64,000 nt of DNA from Girardinichthys multiradiatus (GCF_021462225.1 NC_061801.1:10970125-11034124), one strand, 5' to 3'; positions 51,901 to 59,259 are shown, counted from the stretch's first letter. The notes: generated from the sequence alone by a model not told the origin. Numbers and translations are program-made.

Positions 51901-52119
51901 GACGACGACAGCAACAACATCCTGGCTCAGATCCGACAGGGTGTCCGTCTGAAGAAGGTCCGCACCCGCGCAGAGCAACAGCGCCGCCCCAAGAGCTTCC
52001 TGCACTCGGCCGATGCCCTGACCCGCAGCATCCACGAGGCTCTCAGGAGAATCAAGGAAGCTTCGCCAGATTCAGAGTCTGAGGACGAAGGCCTTCCTTG
52101 CACTGACTGGGAAAACTAA
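15919..52119 (+). CDS. jmy: JMY, junction-mediating and regulatory protein, complete, 10 coding exons
   Basis: Actin nucleation-promoting factor of the WHAMM/JMY family and p300/p53 cofactor, shuttling between nucleus and cytoplasm. Coding exons: 15919-16773, 36063-36236, 45888-46038, 46300-46469, 46902-47067, 47349-47539, 49290-49364, 50130-50225, 50449-50971, 51809-52119 (2712 nt, 903 aa; all GT-AG, phases consistent). The start [13 protein letters not shown] matches the family start; an in-frame ATG nine codons upstream (15892) is less likely. Residues 1-285 form the conserved N-terminal domain ([20 protein letters not shown]); 286-626 are mostly coiled coil; poly-proline is at about 718-740. 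WH2-type segments start near 775 ([17 protein letters not shown]), 803 ([19 protein letters not shown]) and 834 ([18 protein letters not shown]). The C-terminal acidic end is LPCTDWEN. It is shorter than mammalian JMY (about 990 aa), mainly in the exon 1 linker and the proline region. WHAMM is excluded by the N-terminus and the tail. Confidence 0.95.
17221..17710. mobile_element. Short degenerate Tc1-like remnant in JMY intron 1
   Basis: Contains the block 'cccacagcatgatgctgcca' (17510-17529) typical of the GGGSVMVWG coding region in antisense, and decayed ends ('gtttgtgacgggacaaaat' near 17659). Strongly deleted internally. Confidence 0.5.
17892..19459 (-). mobile_element. Tc1-like element A, copy 1, with long terminal inverted repeats
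   Basis: Flanked by TA (17890-17891 and 19460-19461). Both ends start CAGGTCCTTCTCAAAA and share about 200 bp of inverted repeat, running to the 'acaaaattagcatat' block near 18075-18090 and 19260-19275. The transposase gene lies between the repeats on the minus strand. Length is 1568 bp. The repeats of the two ends are still very similar, so the insertion is fairly young. Confidence 0.9.
18169..19131 (-). CDS. Tc1-like transposase (family A), open frame with 14-residue deletion
   Basis: DDE transposase that would cut and paste its own element at TA sites. The 320-aa frame has an N-terminal helix-turn-helix region (residues about 5-105; [20 protein letters not shown]) and the catalytic core with D134 (LFSDESKF), D224 ([10 protein letters not shown]) and E259 (NPIENLWD), 34 residues between the last two: a DD34E enzyme. 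Compared with copy 2 at 28024-29028 it lacks 14 residues after CRIPQ (residue 113), just before the core, so it is probably inactive despite having no stop. ATG context and the position inside the repeats support the start. Confidence 0.85.
   Translation of the reverse strand: MGKTADLTAVQKATIDTLKQEDKTQKEISEQIGCSQSAVSRHLSGKSVGRKKCGRKRCTTRRGDRTLRKIVEKGRFQTLGDLRKQWTESGVETSRATVHRRVQGMGYRCRIPQTWATEKQHWTVAQWSKVLFSDESKFCMSFGNQGARVWRKTGEKEMPKCQKSSVKYPQSVMVWGAVSAAGVGPLCFIKGRVNAASYQEILEHFMLPSAEKLYGDEDFIFQHDLAPAHSAKTTGKWFTDHGITVLNWPANSPDLNPIENLWDIVKRTLRDSRPNSLDELKAAIEASWASIRPQQCHRLIASMPRRIEAVISAKGFPTKY
19470..20454. other. JMY intron 1, nothing recognised except a hairpin
   Basis: No gene or clear repeat apart from a (GAA)n run near 20346-20361 and a perfect 14-bp hairpin at 20403-20439. 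Confidence 0.45.
20403..20439. repeat. Perfect 14-bp hairpin with 9-nt loop
   Basis: Arms at 20403-20416 and 20426-20439 are exact reverse complements around the loop TAGCAACAG. Not part of a recognised repeat and too short for a miRNA precursor. Confidence 0.75.
20455..21075 (+). repeat. Dispersed fish repeat (non-coding)
   Basis: Starts with 'caattcagttttatttatat', continues with 'gtctcaaggcacttcacaa' and 'ggaagaaacctccagcagaa' (20785-20804), all hallmarks of a non-autonomous repeat spread through fish genomes. The 83-codon open frame in it (20712-20963) is incidental. Right end is approximate. Confidence 0.65.
21355..21490 (+). repeat. Partial second copy of the same dispersed repeat
   Basis: The text 'gtctcaaggcacctcacaaa' at 21408-21427 repeats the head of the element at 20455, here without the central part. 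Confidence 0.5.
21491..23193. other. JMY intron 1, nothing recognised
   Basis: AT-rich intronic DNA without identifiable exon or clear repeat. A run of T ends at 23046 just before sequence abutting Tc1 element C copy 1. Confidence 0.4.
23194..24231 (-). mobile_element. Tc1-like element C, copy 1, truncated, dead
   Basis: The intact end is at 24231 (reads CAAGGGTTGGACAATGAAAC on the minus strand, TA at 24232-24233). The other end is lost: similarity to copy 2 stops at 23194. The transposase is split into two frames (24138-23641 and 23598-23044). The N-terminal part has a good helix-turn-helix ([20 protein letters not shown]), then a +1 shift in an AAAA run (about 23712-23715). The core keeps [20 protein letters not shown] but shifts again at LWVFWRS, after which the frame runs into flanking DNA. 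Confidence 0.85.
24250..25838 (-). mobile_element. Tc1-like element D with about 270-bp terminal inverted repeats
   Basis: Both ends read CAGTGCAGACCAAA inward, flanked by TA at 24248-24249 and 25839-25840. The left repeat (24250 to about 24520) matches the right one (25838 down to about 25570) with few differences, well into the transposase 3' coding part. The transposase (minus) is broken into frames at 25379-24870, 24797-24594 and 24607-24413. The first has a clear N-terminal domain ([20 protein letters not shown]) and [13 protein letters not shown] with the first catalytic Asp; the second has [17 protein letters not shown]. Dead copy. Confidence 0.88.
27696..29303 (+). mobile_element. Tc1-like element A, copy 2, full length
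   Basis: 1608 bp with about 200-bp terminal inverted repeats, starting CAGGTCCTTCTCAAAA and ending with its inverse. It is inserted at TA 27694-27695. Transposase on the plus strand (next entry). Longer than copy 1 by about the 42 bp that copy 1 has lost from its coding region. Confidence 0.88.
28024..29028 (+). pseudogene. Family A transposase with a single premature stop
   Basis: A 334-codon DD34E transposase frame interrupted only by TGA at 28429-28431, where copy 1 has TGG (Trp in QHWTVAQW). Before the stop are the helix-turn-helix domains and linker [14 protein letters not shown] that copy 1 lacks. After it are [18 protein letters not shown] and NPIENLWD with all three catalytic acids. 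Other differences from copy 1 are few and missense. Confidence 0.88.
29420..29457. repeat. TA/TG-rich microsatellite
   Basis: Alternating TATG/TATA repeats immediately right of element C copy 2. Confidence 0.7.
29458..31280. repeat. Unclassified segment, possibly LTR-like
   Basis: About 1.8 kb starting TGTTGGGATTATC and possibly ending GGGTACCA (TG...CA). It has an AT-rich first half and a GC-rich part with an internal duplication at 30616-30755. On the minus strand AATAAA signals occur near 31140 and 31213. No reverse transcriptase or gag-like frame is present, and I see no matching target duplication. The LTR reading is therefore weak; it may be another non-coding repeat. Confidence 0.25.
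30616..30755. repeat. Two near-tandem 70-bp units
   Basis: Units 30616-30685 and 30686-30755 both begin with 'ctgtgaacaaa', contain the near-palindrome 'ggttagcttcnagctaacc' and end in 'acggc(c)cattct'. Roughly four fifths identical by eye. Confidence 0.65.
31780..32260 (+). mobile_element. Degenerate LINE (L2/CR1-like) reverse transcriptase fragment
   Basis: Read in pieces, the DNA gives [14 protein letters not shown] near 31950-31995 and then TGGCTTCCAG plus [12 protein letters not shown] (32078-32110). These resemble the 'LGVxLDxxLSFxxH' and 'HWLPVxxRIxFKxxxxVFK' parts after the palm domain of L2/CR1-type elements. Many stops. Ends uncertain. Confidence 0.45.
33335..33348 (+). promoter_or_regulatory. 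X-box-like (RFX) motif
   Basis: GTTGCCAGGGAAAC matches the palindromic RFX site GTTGCCATGGCAAC at 12 of 14 positions. It sits deep in JMY intron 1. Motif match only. Confidence 0.25.
33912..33949. repeat. Perfect 16-bp hairpin with 6-nt loop
   Basis: Arms 33912-33927 and 33934-33949 are exact reverse complements around CAATGC. Too short for a miRNA precursor and with no extension of pairing beyond the arms. Confidence 0.75.
36237..37244. other. JMY intron 2, first part, nothing recognised
   Basis: Intronic DNA just after exon 2. Small open frames (for example 36547-36741) lack family resemblance and codon support. Confidence 0.45.
37247..37435 (+). repeat. tRNA-like SINE/MITE fragment
   Basis: The head 'tgtagctcaatgggtagag' resembles a tRNA A box and 'gggttagattccgg' a B box, followed by a body with 'tgattgggtggatgtggctc'. 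This composite occurs as a dispersed repeat in many fish. It does not fold into a proper tRNA with acceptor stem, so it is not a tRNA gene. Confidence 0.6.
37436..39050. other. JMY intron 2, nothing recognised
   Basis: AT-rich intronic DNA without exon or clear repeat. Confidence 0.4.
39055..39780 (+). mobile_element. Internally deleted family F Tc1 remnant
   Basis: Starts with 'gtgccttgcagaagtattca' (39054-39073), the family F terminus, and keeps the [14 protein letters not shown] block ('ggtggtggcagcatcatgct') at 39301-39320. The frame 39321-39542 reads decayed core sequence ([19 protein letters not shown]) with the second catalytic Asp. Confidence 0.65.
41220..41233 (-). promoter_or_regulatory. 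Candidate CTCF-type motif
   Basis: Minus-strand CCATCAGGGGGCAG differs from CCASYAGRKGGCRS at one position. Located in JMY intron 2, just upstream of a LINE insertion. Motif match only. Confidence 0.3.
41416..42331 (+). mobile_element. 5'-truncated LINE insertion, copy 1, with 15-bp target duplication
   Basis: Flanked by exact direct repeats of GTACAAACGCTGTAA (41401-41415 and 42332-42346), the target-site duplication. The insert keeps the 3' third of a non-LTR retrotransposon frame open to TAA/stop at 42309-42311: [15 protein letters not shown], catalytic FADD (41523-41534), a [16 protein letters not shown] thumb-like part, then the conserved tail [20 protein letters not shown] and [10 protein letters not shown]. 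The 3' end is a short ACGAGT-type tandem tail. Clade not determined; it belongs to a family very common in fish. The frame from 41211 upstream of 41416 is host DNA read through. Confidence 0.9.
42347..44515. other. JMY intron 2, nothing recognised
   Basis: No exon or clear repeat. Small frames on both strands are not supported. Confidence 0.4.
44431..44444 (-). promoter_or_regulatory. Candidate CTCF-type motif
   Basis: Minus-strand ACAGCAGAGGGCAG differs from CCASYAGRKGGCRS only at the first base. JMY intron 2. Motif match only. Confidence 0.3.
44518..45775 (+). mobile_element. Old family F Tc1 element in JMY intron 2
   Basis: Starts 'gccttgcaaaagtatttgat' at 44518 and ends near 45765 with 'gttaagtaacaaaatgtgg'. 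Between them are decayed coding blocks, such as 'ggtggcagcatcatgctgtg' at 44989-45008 and 'ttccagcaggacaaagacca' at 45125-45144. No frame longer than about 60 codons. Confidence 0.65.
47912..48967 (+). pseudogene. Family E Tc1 transposase pseudogene
   Basis: The first frame (47912-48319) gives [40 protein letters not shown] and a paired-like domain up to KVPLLKPAV, then runs into a foldback insertion with a stop at 48317-48319. The core resumes as WSDET-like sequence near 48410. The frame 48530-48967 carries [21 protein letters not shown] and [18 protein letters not shown] with the second Asp and the Glu. At least two frameshifts separate these parts. Confidence 0.85.
48293..48346. repeat. 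Perfect 22-bp foldback with 10-nt loop inside element E
   Basis: Arms 48293-48314 and 48325-48346 are exact reverse complements around GCTGAGCCAG. The arms replace transposase coding sequence. A second quasi-palindrome follows at 48357-48387 (14-bp arms, one mismatch, 3-nt loop). Confidence 0.85.
49485..49915 (-). mobile_element. Family F Tc1 remnant in JMY intron 7
   Basis: Blocks 'tttgactgggccattctaac' (49569-49588), 'tgtatgtttagggtcatttc' (49629-49648) and 'attgccacagcatgatggtg' (49730-49749) are typical of family F in this orientation. Ends uncertain and all frames broken. Confidence 0.6.
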
Positions 52120-53637
52120 AGCAGTTAAAAAAAAGAAATTCAAATGTTGAACTTTGTTTTATATAATTCTGTGCAGCCAAAACAAAGAGAAAAGGATGAG
52201 CTGAGTCAAGCAGACAAGCCAGGGTTACCTGAAGGCACCTTGGTGCAATTAGAACAACAAAAGTTTTTTTTCTAAATCAGCCACATTTGTTTTCGTACTC
52301 GTGTTTGTAAAGATGCTACTCGTTTTTAACGTGTTGCTGTTGCAGTCTTGGCGAGGGCACAACCTCTAACCTCCTGTTACATCAGAGTCGTACTGTAGCT
52401 CGTTGTGATGGGTTTGTTTGACGAAGGAGACACTTGGTCCTTTCTGCTGTAAAGACAGATATCAGCTTTTGACTCGATGCTTTCACTGTACGCCTTCAAA
52501 CTTTACTTCACAGCAACTATTTCTACTGATCAGTAGTACCTGAAAACCTTATAGAAGTGCCCCCAAACATTTAAGCAGTTAGCTTCTAACAAACCTACAC
52601 CTCATAGACAATGTGTTTTACTGACTATTCACTGCTTTTTCTCTGAAATGCTGTTAGTTTCTTTGTTTTATTCTCCAGATCAGGCTGAGGTTGAGTTTGT
52701 GCACCACAAATAATGTGTCCCCATGATTTCTGTGTCCTCCAGCCGAGGACTTGTTCCTCTTCAAAACTTCTCATCTGCAGAGTTGGCATGGGTCGGTATG
52801 AGATTCTCGTCGTATGACGACCTTCAGTAAAGACGTCACTTTCTCACTGTATTTAGGTCAAAATTTCCAACATATAAATTTAACATGATCTAATTTCCCT
52901 TTTCATTAAAATAGGCAAGCGAGAGTTTTCACCGAAGCTAGAACAGTACAGCATATTGACAGTTATTATAATGTTATAACATTATTTATTTTGTCATTTA
53001 TATATTTATTTAACACTAATTTAAGGAGTAGTTTTAAATTGCTTATGGCACTAGCTTACGTCTTTAGCACAAGTATAGCAAACTGATATGAGCTGGTTAT
53101 CAGTTTGGGCTATTTGTCCTACTTAAGTAAGCTAGCCTTCTTTCAACCAGCTGACTAGCAGTGTGCAGCATTTAAAATGTATCGACAGTAAGAAGGAAAC
53201 ATTTAGTGGTTTTACAGGCGTATCTTTCTCAAACCTCAGTATACCTTGATACGGTAACTGGCCCATGCCGAGGTTAGATGCTATTCATGCCAAGTCAGTA
53301 TTTTAATGAACTATCACCTCTATGTCAAGGATAAGGAGGTATATGAATACAGTTTTGATCGCGGTTGAGTAACTGTCTTATTTTACTGCCATATGAGATG
53401 AAAAATGACAAATTTACTATACTGTTTACTCATGATCTCAGTTGTTGGTTGATGGCCTTCACTGGGAAGAAACTGAGCTGGCAGGAGTGTTTCAGATGTA
53501 GAAACCCTTGAAAAGTATATTTATATGGTTAAAATAAGATTAGATTAACAGCTGATATAAGCAGGCTATGGGGTATTTTGATGTAGATCAAGAAATACTT
53601 TAAACACATTTTTTACATTCTGATCCCGGTTTTATTG

Positions 53638-53651
53638 CCGCCCTCTGGTGG
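53638..53651 (-). promoter_or_regulatory. Candidate CTCF-type motif in JMY 3' UTR
   Basis: Minus-strand CCACCAGAGGGCGG fits CCASYAGRKGGCRS at all positions. The strongest of the four such motifs in the window. Confidence 0.4.
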
Positions 53652-54052
53652 CAGGTGCTCATCTCTACAGCGATCATTTATCTTCGTCTTTTTTTGACTG
53701 CCTTGTTTTTTTTGGGGGGGAGTGGGGTTACTGTTTTTTGTTTCTGGACTTGGTGTTTACGTTTGGTGTGTGAGTGATTATTAGATTTTTTATTTCATGT
53801 TTTTTTTTATCCTGAAAATCAACTTAATGTTCTGTGGCTTTATTCTGAGATACGTTCTCTTTTTTTCCTTATAGGTAAATGGATTGTTTGGTTTTTTTCT
53901 TCTTTTTAATATTTGTTGAATGCCGATTTATAACTTTCAGTTAGATTAGCAAAGCATTAACAAATGAAGAGTTGCGAACTGCAACCACAGCCTACACAGT
54001 TGTATTTATTTTTATTTTGTTTACAGCCTAGGTAGTTGATTAGGTGCTAAGG

Positions 54053-54331
54053 CAGGGGTTCCCAAAGTGGGGGGATGTCGCGGGACACCAAGTGGGAGGA
54101 TGAGAGATGATTTTCAGAATCGTCATGATGTGACCGCTGAGGGGTATGGGAAGGGGTATGAAATTGAATTATCAAATGTCATTTAAAAAAAATACATTTA
54201 AAAATATAATTATCATTCGCTCTCTAAATTTATTCATAAAATATAGTGTAAAAATTGTGTATTTTAGGCGGTCACCAGTCTCTGGCACTGTTATTTTGGG
54301 GGTCACATGCTGAAAAGTTTGAGAAATCCTG
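54053..54331. mobile_element. hAT-type MITE in the JMY 3' UTR
   Basis: 279 bp with imperfect terminal inverted repeats (CAGGGGTTCCCAAA at the left; the right end reads CAGGATTTCTCAAA inverted). It is flanked by 8-bp direct repeats TGCTAAGG (54045-54052) and TTCTAAGG (54332-54339), 7 of 8 matching, the length made by hAT transposases. No coding capacity. Confidence 0.7.
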
Positions 54332-55122
54332 TTCTAAGGCCTCAGATCCTCCTAAACGGTGGAGATCAGCAGATCATGTTTTTAGCCTTAAGTGTTCACG
54401 CTACTAAGCTGTCGGGTTGTACAGTACTGATTACTCCCTAAATCCGAATTTTAGCTTCAGTTAAATGTCTGTGAATTGACCAAGATAATCATGTGTCCGG
54501 CACTGAGAACTGAAACCCAGCAACAAAATTTCTATTCTCTGTTTATTGTTTTCTGGAGAGAAGTTTGATGTAACATTTTTAGGAGTTTCTTCAAGCTTTT
54601 GGAATTTGTTTTAACAGGACAAACACAGAGCACACTATTTACACCATTTGTTTTTATCTTTATGCTAAGCTAACTGTGGCCTCGCTGTATTGGTCGAAGC
54701 CGCCATGATTCATTTGCAAGCAACTCCTTGTTCCCTGCACACCCCTGTGAAGCCGCCACAGCTGATGCATTTGGGTTTGTGTTGTTGCTTTTTCCGGCTT
54801 ACTGGTTTGTAGAATCCCCCTTTTTTTTTTTTTTTCAACTCTCATCCCGTTTTTACAACTTTTCCATGAGACCGACCTAAGGAGGACAAACCCATCACAA
54901 CGTATGTGCAATAATGAAGATTGGAAAAAAAAAAGTCATTTTATGATTTATACTGTAAACAAATGTAAATCATGAGAAATGCATCCACATGCCTAAATGT
55001 ATTGAAATATTTATTGAAGCGTCATATTTGAAAGATTTGTTTTAAATGTACTTGATAAAGTTTCTGTTATTCCATTCCTCTGCTTTTCCATAACCAACAA
55101 ATATCTTTATTTTTCCTTTCAT

Positions 55123-55128
55123 AATAAA
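55123..55128 (+). terminator. jmy: Poly(A) signal of JMY (probable)
   Basis: AATAAA in an AT-rich setting about 3 kb after the stop codon, before a Tc1-like element. It is the first canonical hexamer I found downstream of JMY. Confidence 0.5.
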
Positions 55129-55256
55129 AGCACCAAAATTTTGTCTTATTAAATTTCTATCATTCAGATTTTTGAAAGCTGATCTGAAACAAGTTATTCA
55201 ATAAGTGAAGGCTGCTGGTAAGTAAACATGTCAATGTGCTGAAAACATTGTATACA

Positions 55257-55963
55257 CAGTGGCTCTGATGTTTACACACCCATTATGTGAAAGAACGAGA
55301 CCATTATAAATCTTTTAAACCTTTTAAATTACAGCCTGTTAAATTAAACAGGAAAATCAAATCTGAGATGATCACAGGAGGTTGAATTTTGGGTCTGGTC
55401 AACCATTTCTGTTTATTGTGGCCATTTGTTTTGGATCGTTGTACATCCAAAACACCCAATGACTGCAAGTCTACCAGAGTTTTTCTTAAAAGGTTCAAAA
55501 TTCATGATCCTCTGGGCCATTGGTTGAAAAAAAAAAAAAGGCCCTCATCATCCACTCTTCACCATACTTACCAGTGGGTTCCAGTGGCTTTACCTCATAT
55601 TTATCCATTGCCCTATACCTGCTCCACATGTTTATGTTTGTGTCCATTAGACAGAAATCAATCGAGGACAACAGTTGGTATTTAGATGGTGTCTAATGGT
55701 TGTTACCTCTTATAGTTGCAGAAATTGGTAGTTTTTATCATGCTGTGTGTGGTGGTGAGAGAAATATGTTTCAATTATATTCATTTTAAAGGAATTGTTA
55801 AAGGCACCAAAATTATTCCACCAGTGATTTGGTTTAAAATGATTTCTTGCAATATTATTTCTCTCCCACTCAGTAAATGTATTCAAACTAAAAGATAGTT
55901 TGCTTGTTTTTTGGTACAGCAGCAAAAATTAATTTATATTAGTGATTTATTTTTACACCACTG
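55257..55963. mobile_element. Degenerate Tc1-like element between JMY and HOMER1
   Basis: The left end CAGTGGCTCTGATGTTTACA and the right end (inverted CAGTGGTGTAAAAATAAATC) point inward, with TA at 55964-55965. The body is about 700 bp with no intact frame, so internally deleted. Confidence 0.5.
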
Positions 55964-56301
55964 TAAAGGTAGTTCAAATACATCTGGTTAAAATATGTTA
56001 TTCTGGTTTTCTCCATCGAGGAAGTGTTACTTCCATTCAAAGTTCTCGTTTAAATACGAGTCTGAACTAAGGTTCCATTATTTCCTTGGAAGCATGGTAT
56101 ATTTAGTGGAAACAGACTGTTTATTTTATATGTAGTATTTAGTTTATCAGGTAAAAAGCCATCCAGTAACATCTGTAAAGTATTTAACAGTTAAGTTTAA
56201 GTATACACAAAAATATATAATTCAACACGTATTTCTGTTCATTTAGATAATGGTGGCTTACAGTTAATTAAAGCCCAAAAATTCAGTTTCTTAGAAATAC
56301 A

Positions 56302-57255
56302 CACTCACCGGCCATTTTATTAGGTACACCTTGCTAGTACCGGGTTGGACCCCATTTTGCCTTCAGAACTGCCTTAATCCTTTGTAGCATAGATTCAACA
56401 AGGTACTGGAAACATTCCTCAGAGTTTGGTCCATATTGACATGATAGCATCACACAGATGCTGCAGATTTGTCGGCTGTACATCCACGATGTGAATCTCC
56501 CGTTCCACCACATTCCAAAGGTCCTCTATTGGATTGAGGTCTGGTGACTGTGGAGGCCATTTGAGTCCAGTGAACTCATTGTCATGTTCAAGAAACCAGT
56601 CTGAGATGATTTGTACTTTATGACATGGCGCGTTATCCTGCTGGAAGTAACCATCAGAAGATGGGTACATTGTGGTCATAAAGGGATGGACATGGTCAGC
56701 AACTATACTCAGGTAGGATGTGGCGTTGACACGATGCTCAATTGGTACTAAGGGGCCCAAAGTGTGCCAAGAAAATATTCCCCACACCATTACACCACCA
56801 CCACCAGCCTGAACCGTTGATACAAGGCAGGATGGATCCATGCTTTCATGTTGTTGACGCCAAATTCTAACCCTACCATCTGAATGTCGCAGCAAAAATC
56901 GAGACTCATCAGACCAGGCAACGTTTTTCCAATCTTCTATTGTCCAATTTTGGTGAGCCTGCGCGAATTGTAGCCTCAGTTTCCTGTTCTTAGCTGACAG
57001 GAGTGGCACCCAGTGTGGTCTTCTGCTGCTGTAGCCCATCTGCCTCAAGGTTCGATGTGTTGTGCGTTCAGAGATGCTCTTCTGCATGCCTTGGTTGTAA
57101 CGAGTGGTTATTTGAGTTACTGTTGCCTTTCTATCAGCTCGAACCAGTCTCTCATCTTGACCATGTCTACATGCCTAAATGCATTGAGTTGCTGCCATGT
57201 GATTTGCGTTAATGAGCAGTTGGACAGGTGTACCTAATGAAGTGGCCAGTGAATG
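56302..57255 (-). mobile_element. Tc1-like element B, internally deleted
   Basis: Ends CACTCACCGGCCATTTTATT at 56302 and, inverted, CATTCACTGGCCACTTCATT at 57255. The transposase frame (57087-56419, 222 codons) holds the core: WSDESRFLLRHSDGRVRIW, DGYFQQDNAPCHK and [18 protein letters not shown], with all three catalytic acids. The first DNA-binding domain is missing: between the terminal repeat and the 'gactggttcgagctgatag' block about 200 bp usual for the family are absent. The frame opens at an internal Met. Non-autonomous. Confidence 0.85.
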
Positions 57256-57645
57256 AAGACTATTCTAAAAGATAATGACGTGATATGTCCTCTACAATCA
57301 TAAAATACTCTTCACCTAGCTGTTGTCATGCCTTCAGTCAGACATCCTTCACTAGGTGGGTGAGCCTATTTATAAGGTCACTGCAAAAGAAGCATTGGGA
57401 TCCAGGCAAATTCATAGAAGTTGAGTGGAGGGAAAACGTGTGGTAGAAAAAGTTGCACAAACCACAGGGATAGCCGGAGTCTTGAGGATGGATGATTAGA
57501 AAGGAAGACCTATTTAAGGAGAATCCCAAGATGTTGCTGAAGGTTACTCTGAAAGCAACTGGGCCAGGATGGTCAATTCATGCAGTTTTCCTGCTACAGG
57601 AGCCCTGACCAAGTATTAAAAGCATACAGGTCCTTCTCAAAATAT
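57256..57645. other. Unidentified segment shared with 27325-27694
   Basis: 390 bp between element B and an element A end. It matches the composite insertion in JMY intron 1 with only about three differences by eye. No coding capacity is evident (one 63-codon frame, minus). The right edge 'ccctgaccaagtattaa' looks vaguely like the 3' end of a Tc1 coding region. Confidence 0.6.
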
Positions 57646-57646
57646 T

Positions 57647-57843
57647 AGCATATTGTGATAAAGTTCATTATTTTCCATAATGTCATGATGAAAATTTAGC
57701 ATTCATATATTTTAGATTCATTGCACACTAACTGAAATATTTCAGGTCTTTTATTGTCTTAATACGGATGATTTTGGCATACAGCTCATGAAAACCCAAA
57801 ATTCCTGTCTCACAAAATTAGCATATTTCATCCGACCAATAAA
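57647..57843. mobile_element. Solo end of Tc1-like element A
   Basis: CAGGTCCTTCTCAAAA through 'catccgaccaataaaa', the terminal repeat plus about 20 bp from the stop-codon side of the element. It is cut off at 57843 with no other end nearby. Confidence 0.85.
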
Positions 57844-59259
57844 AATTGGATTAGGACATCCCCAGGAGTTGGGTGAAATTTGAATTTTGAGGGAGCGGTG
57901 GATTGTTTCTCTTAAAACTCAATAGGAGGTGTTCAAAAAATGAAATCAATCTCTGAATAAAATCAAGCTAGCTTGAATCATTACAAATGTTAGTTTTAAA
58001 TAAACCAAAGAAAGAACTTATACAAGTCTCTGATGTTAGCGCTCAGTTTTCCCATTTTTCTTGATCTGGAGGACTATTCCGATTCATCGTGAGCTGCAAC
58101 AGAAGGAGACCACAGCACGGTCTTCATCAGATTTAGTTTTAATATAAACTTAAAATTACAATTTGTGTTTATCAGCAAGTGTTTTCATCCACTTTTCAAT
58201 TTCTTATCCAAATCCCTTTTCAGCAACAATGTACATCATCGCCTTTAAGTTGAAGGTCGCCGCCAAAATCACCCCATGTTTGACCCGAACCAAGAACAAG
58301 CCCTTAGTGTTCTGCAGGCGAACGTACCGTAGAGTATGCTTTCATTTTTGGCAACAGGTAATCCCACAAGGAAAAAAAAACCCAAAACGTACCGTCAGTT
58401 AGCTACCGTTGATGCATCTCAGTGCCCAAGGCAACAAGAGTTCAAATCTGCACAGAAAAACAGCATTTGGCAAAAGAAAAACAAGTTGGATCGCATTTCC
58501 TTTCCCGCTCAGAAATATCCTGCACCTTCACAGCCACATACAAACAATAAAATTAAATTAAACCATCTCTTGCGTTTTTACAATGTTCATTATTCTAAAT
58601 ATTTCATTAATAAATAATAAAAAAAACAGGATTCAACCATTGCACTTCAAAATGCATCAGAAAGAAAGGAAAGAAACAATCTGAGTCACCCACACAAAAG
58701 AAACAAAAGAACAGAAAGAAAAGACTTAATAAAATCCTGCATCGCTTCAGGTTTGAACCAATCTGCAGGAGCAGGAAAATGACCTGAAAGTGAGAGTGGG
58801 AAGAGTTCATAGACTCTTCTTTAGTGTATTGCTCATAGGTTGTAGAAGAATATAAGACAAACCGACATCCTCGTGTGGCAGTTTCTGTGATTATCTCTAA
58901 ATCCTGCGAGTAAAGAAAGAATCCCGTCTCGGAGGAGCTCGTTTGGCTGATTTCAGTGAACAGCGAGGAAAACATTGAAGCATAATCATGGAGCTCAGTT
59001 GGCTCCAGTGTCGCACCCAAGCTCAATTGTTTAGCATATGATGGTGGTGAAAAATCTAAATTATAGTGACAAAGTTTTCCAGAGCGGAGCAAAGACAAGG
59101 CTTCACTTGGCTGTTTGTAAACCATCTGAGTGCGCTGAAGTGACGATGTGCGTGTACCCTTAATGCATGTAAACTCTGAACATGTACAAAAAAAAGAAGA
59201 AGAAGAGATTTCAAGTTGTGTTGGTGATGATGTCGGTCGGCGGAGGTGCTGCCGGCCCT
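57844..59259 (-). other. homer1: Region likely to contain the HOMER1 3' UTR
   Basis: Lies directly downstream (minus strand) of the HOMER1 stop. The 172-codon minus-strand frame at 59125-58607 follows the HOMER1 stop in UTR position and shows no family resemblance, so it is read as UTR. A variant poly(A) signal (ATTAAA on the minus strand, about 58138-58143) is one candidate end. The true end is unresolved. Confidence 0.45.

Larger units (their letters stand above)
52120..55128 (+). other. jmy: Probable 3' UTR of JMY
   Basis: About 3 kb after the JMY stop without another gene. The first canonical AATAAA found by eye is at 55123-55128. It contains a hAT-type MITE (54053-54331), a CTCF-type motif (53638-53651) and many T-runs. 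The extent is inferred from the position of the poly(A) signal. Confidence 0.55.

Noticed and set aside
58607..59125. 172-codon minus-strand frame downstream of HOMER1
   Set aside because: No recognisable domain. It follows the HOMER1 stop in UTR position and is low-complexity at its end.
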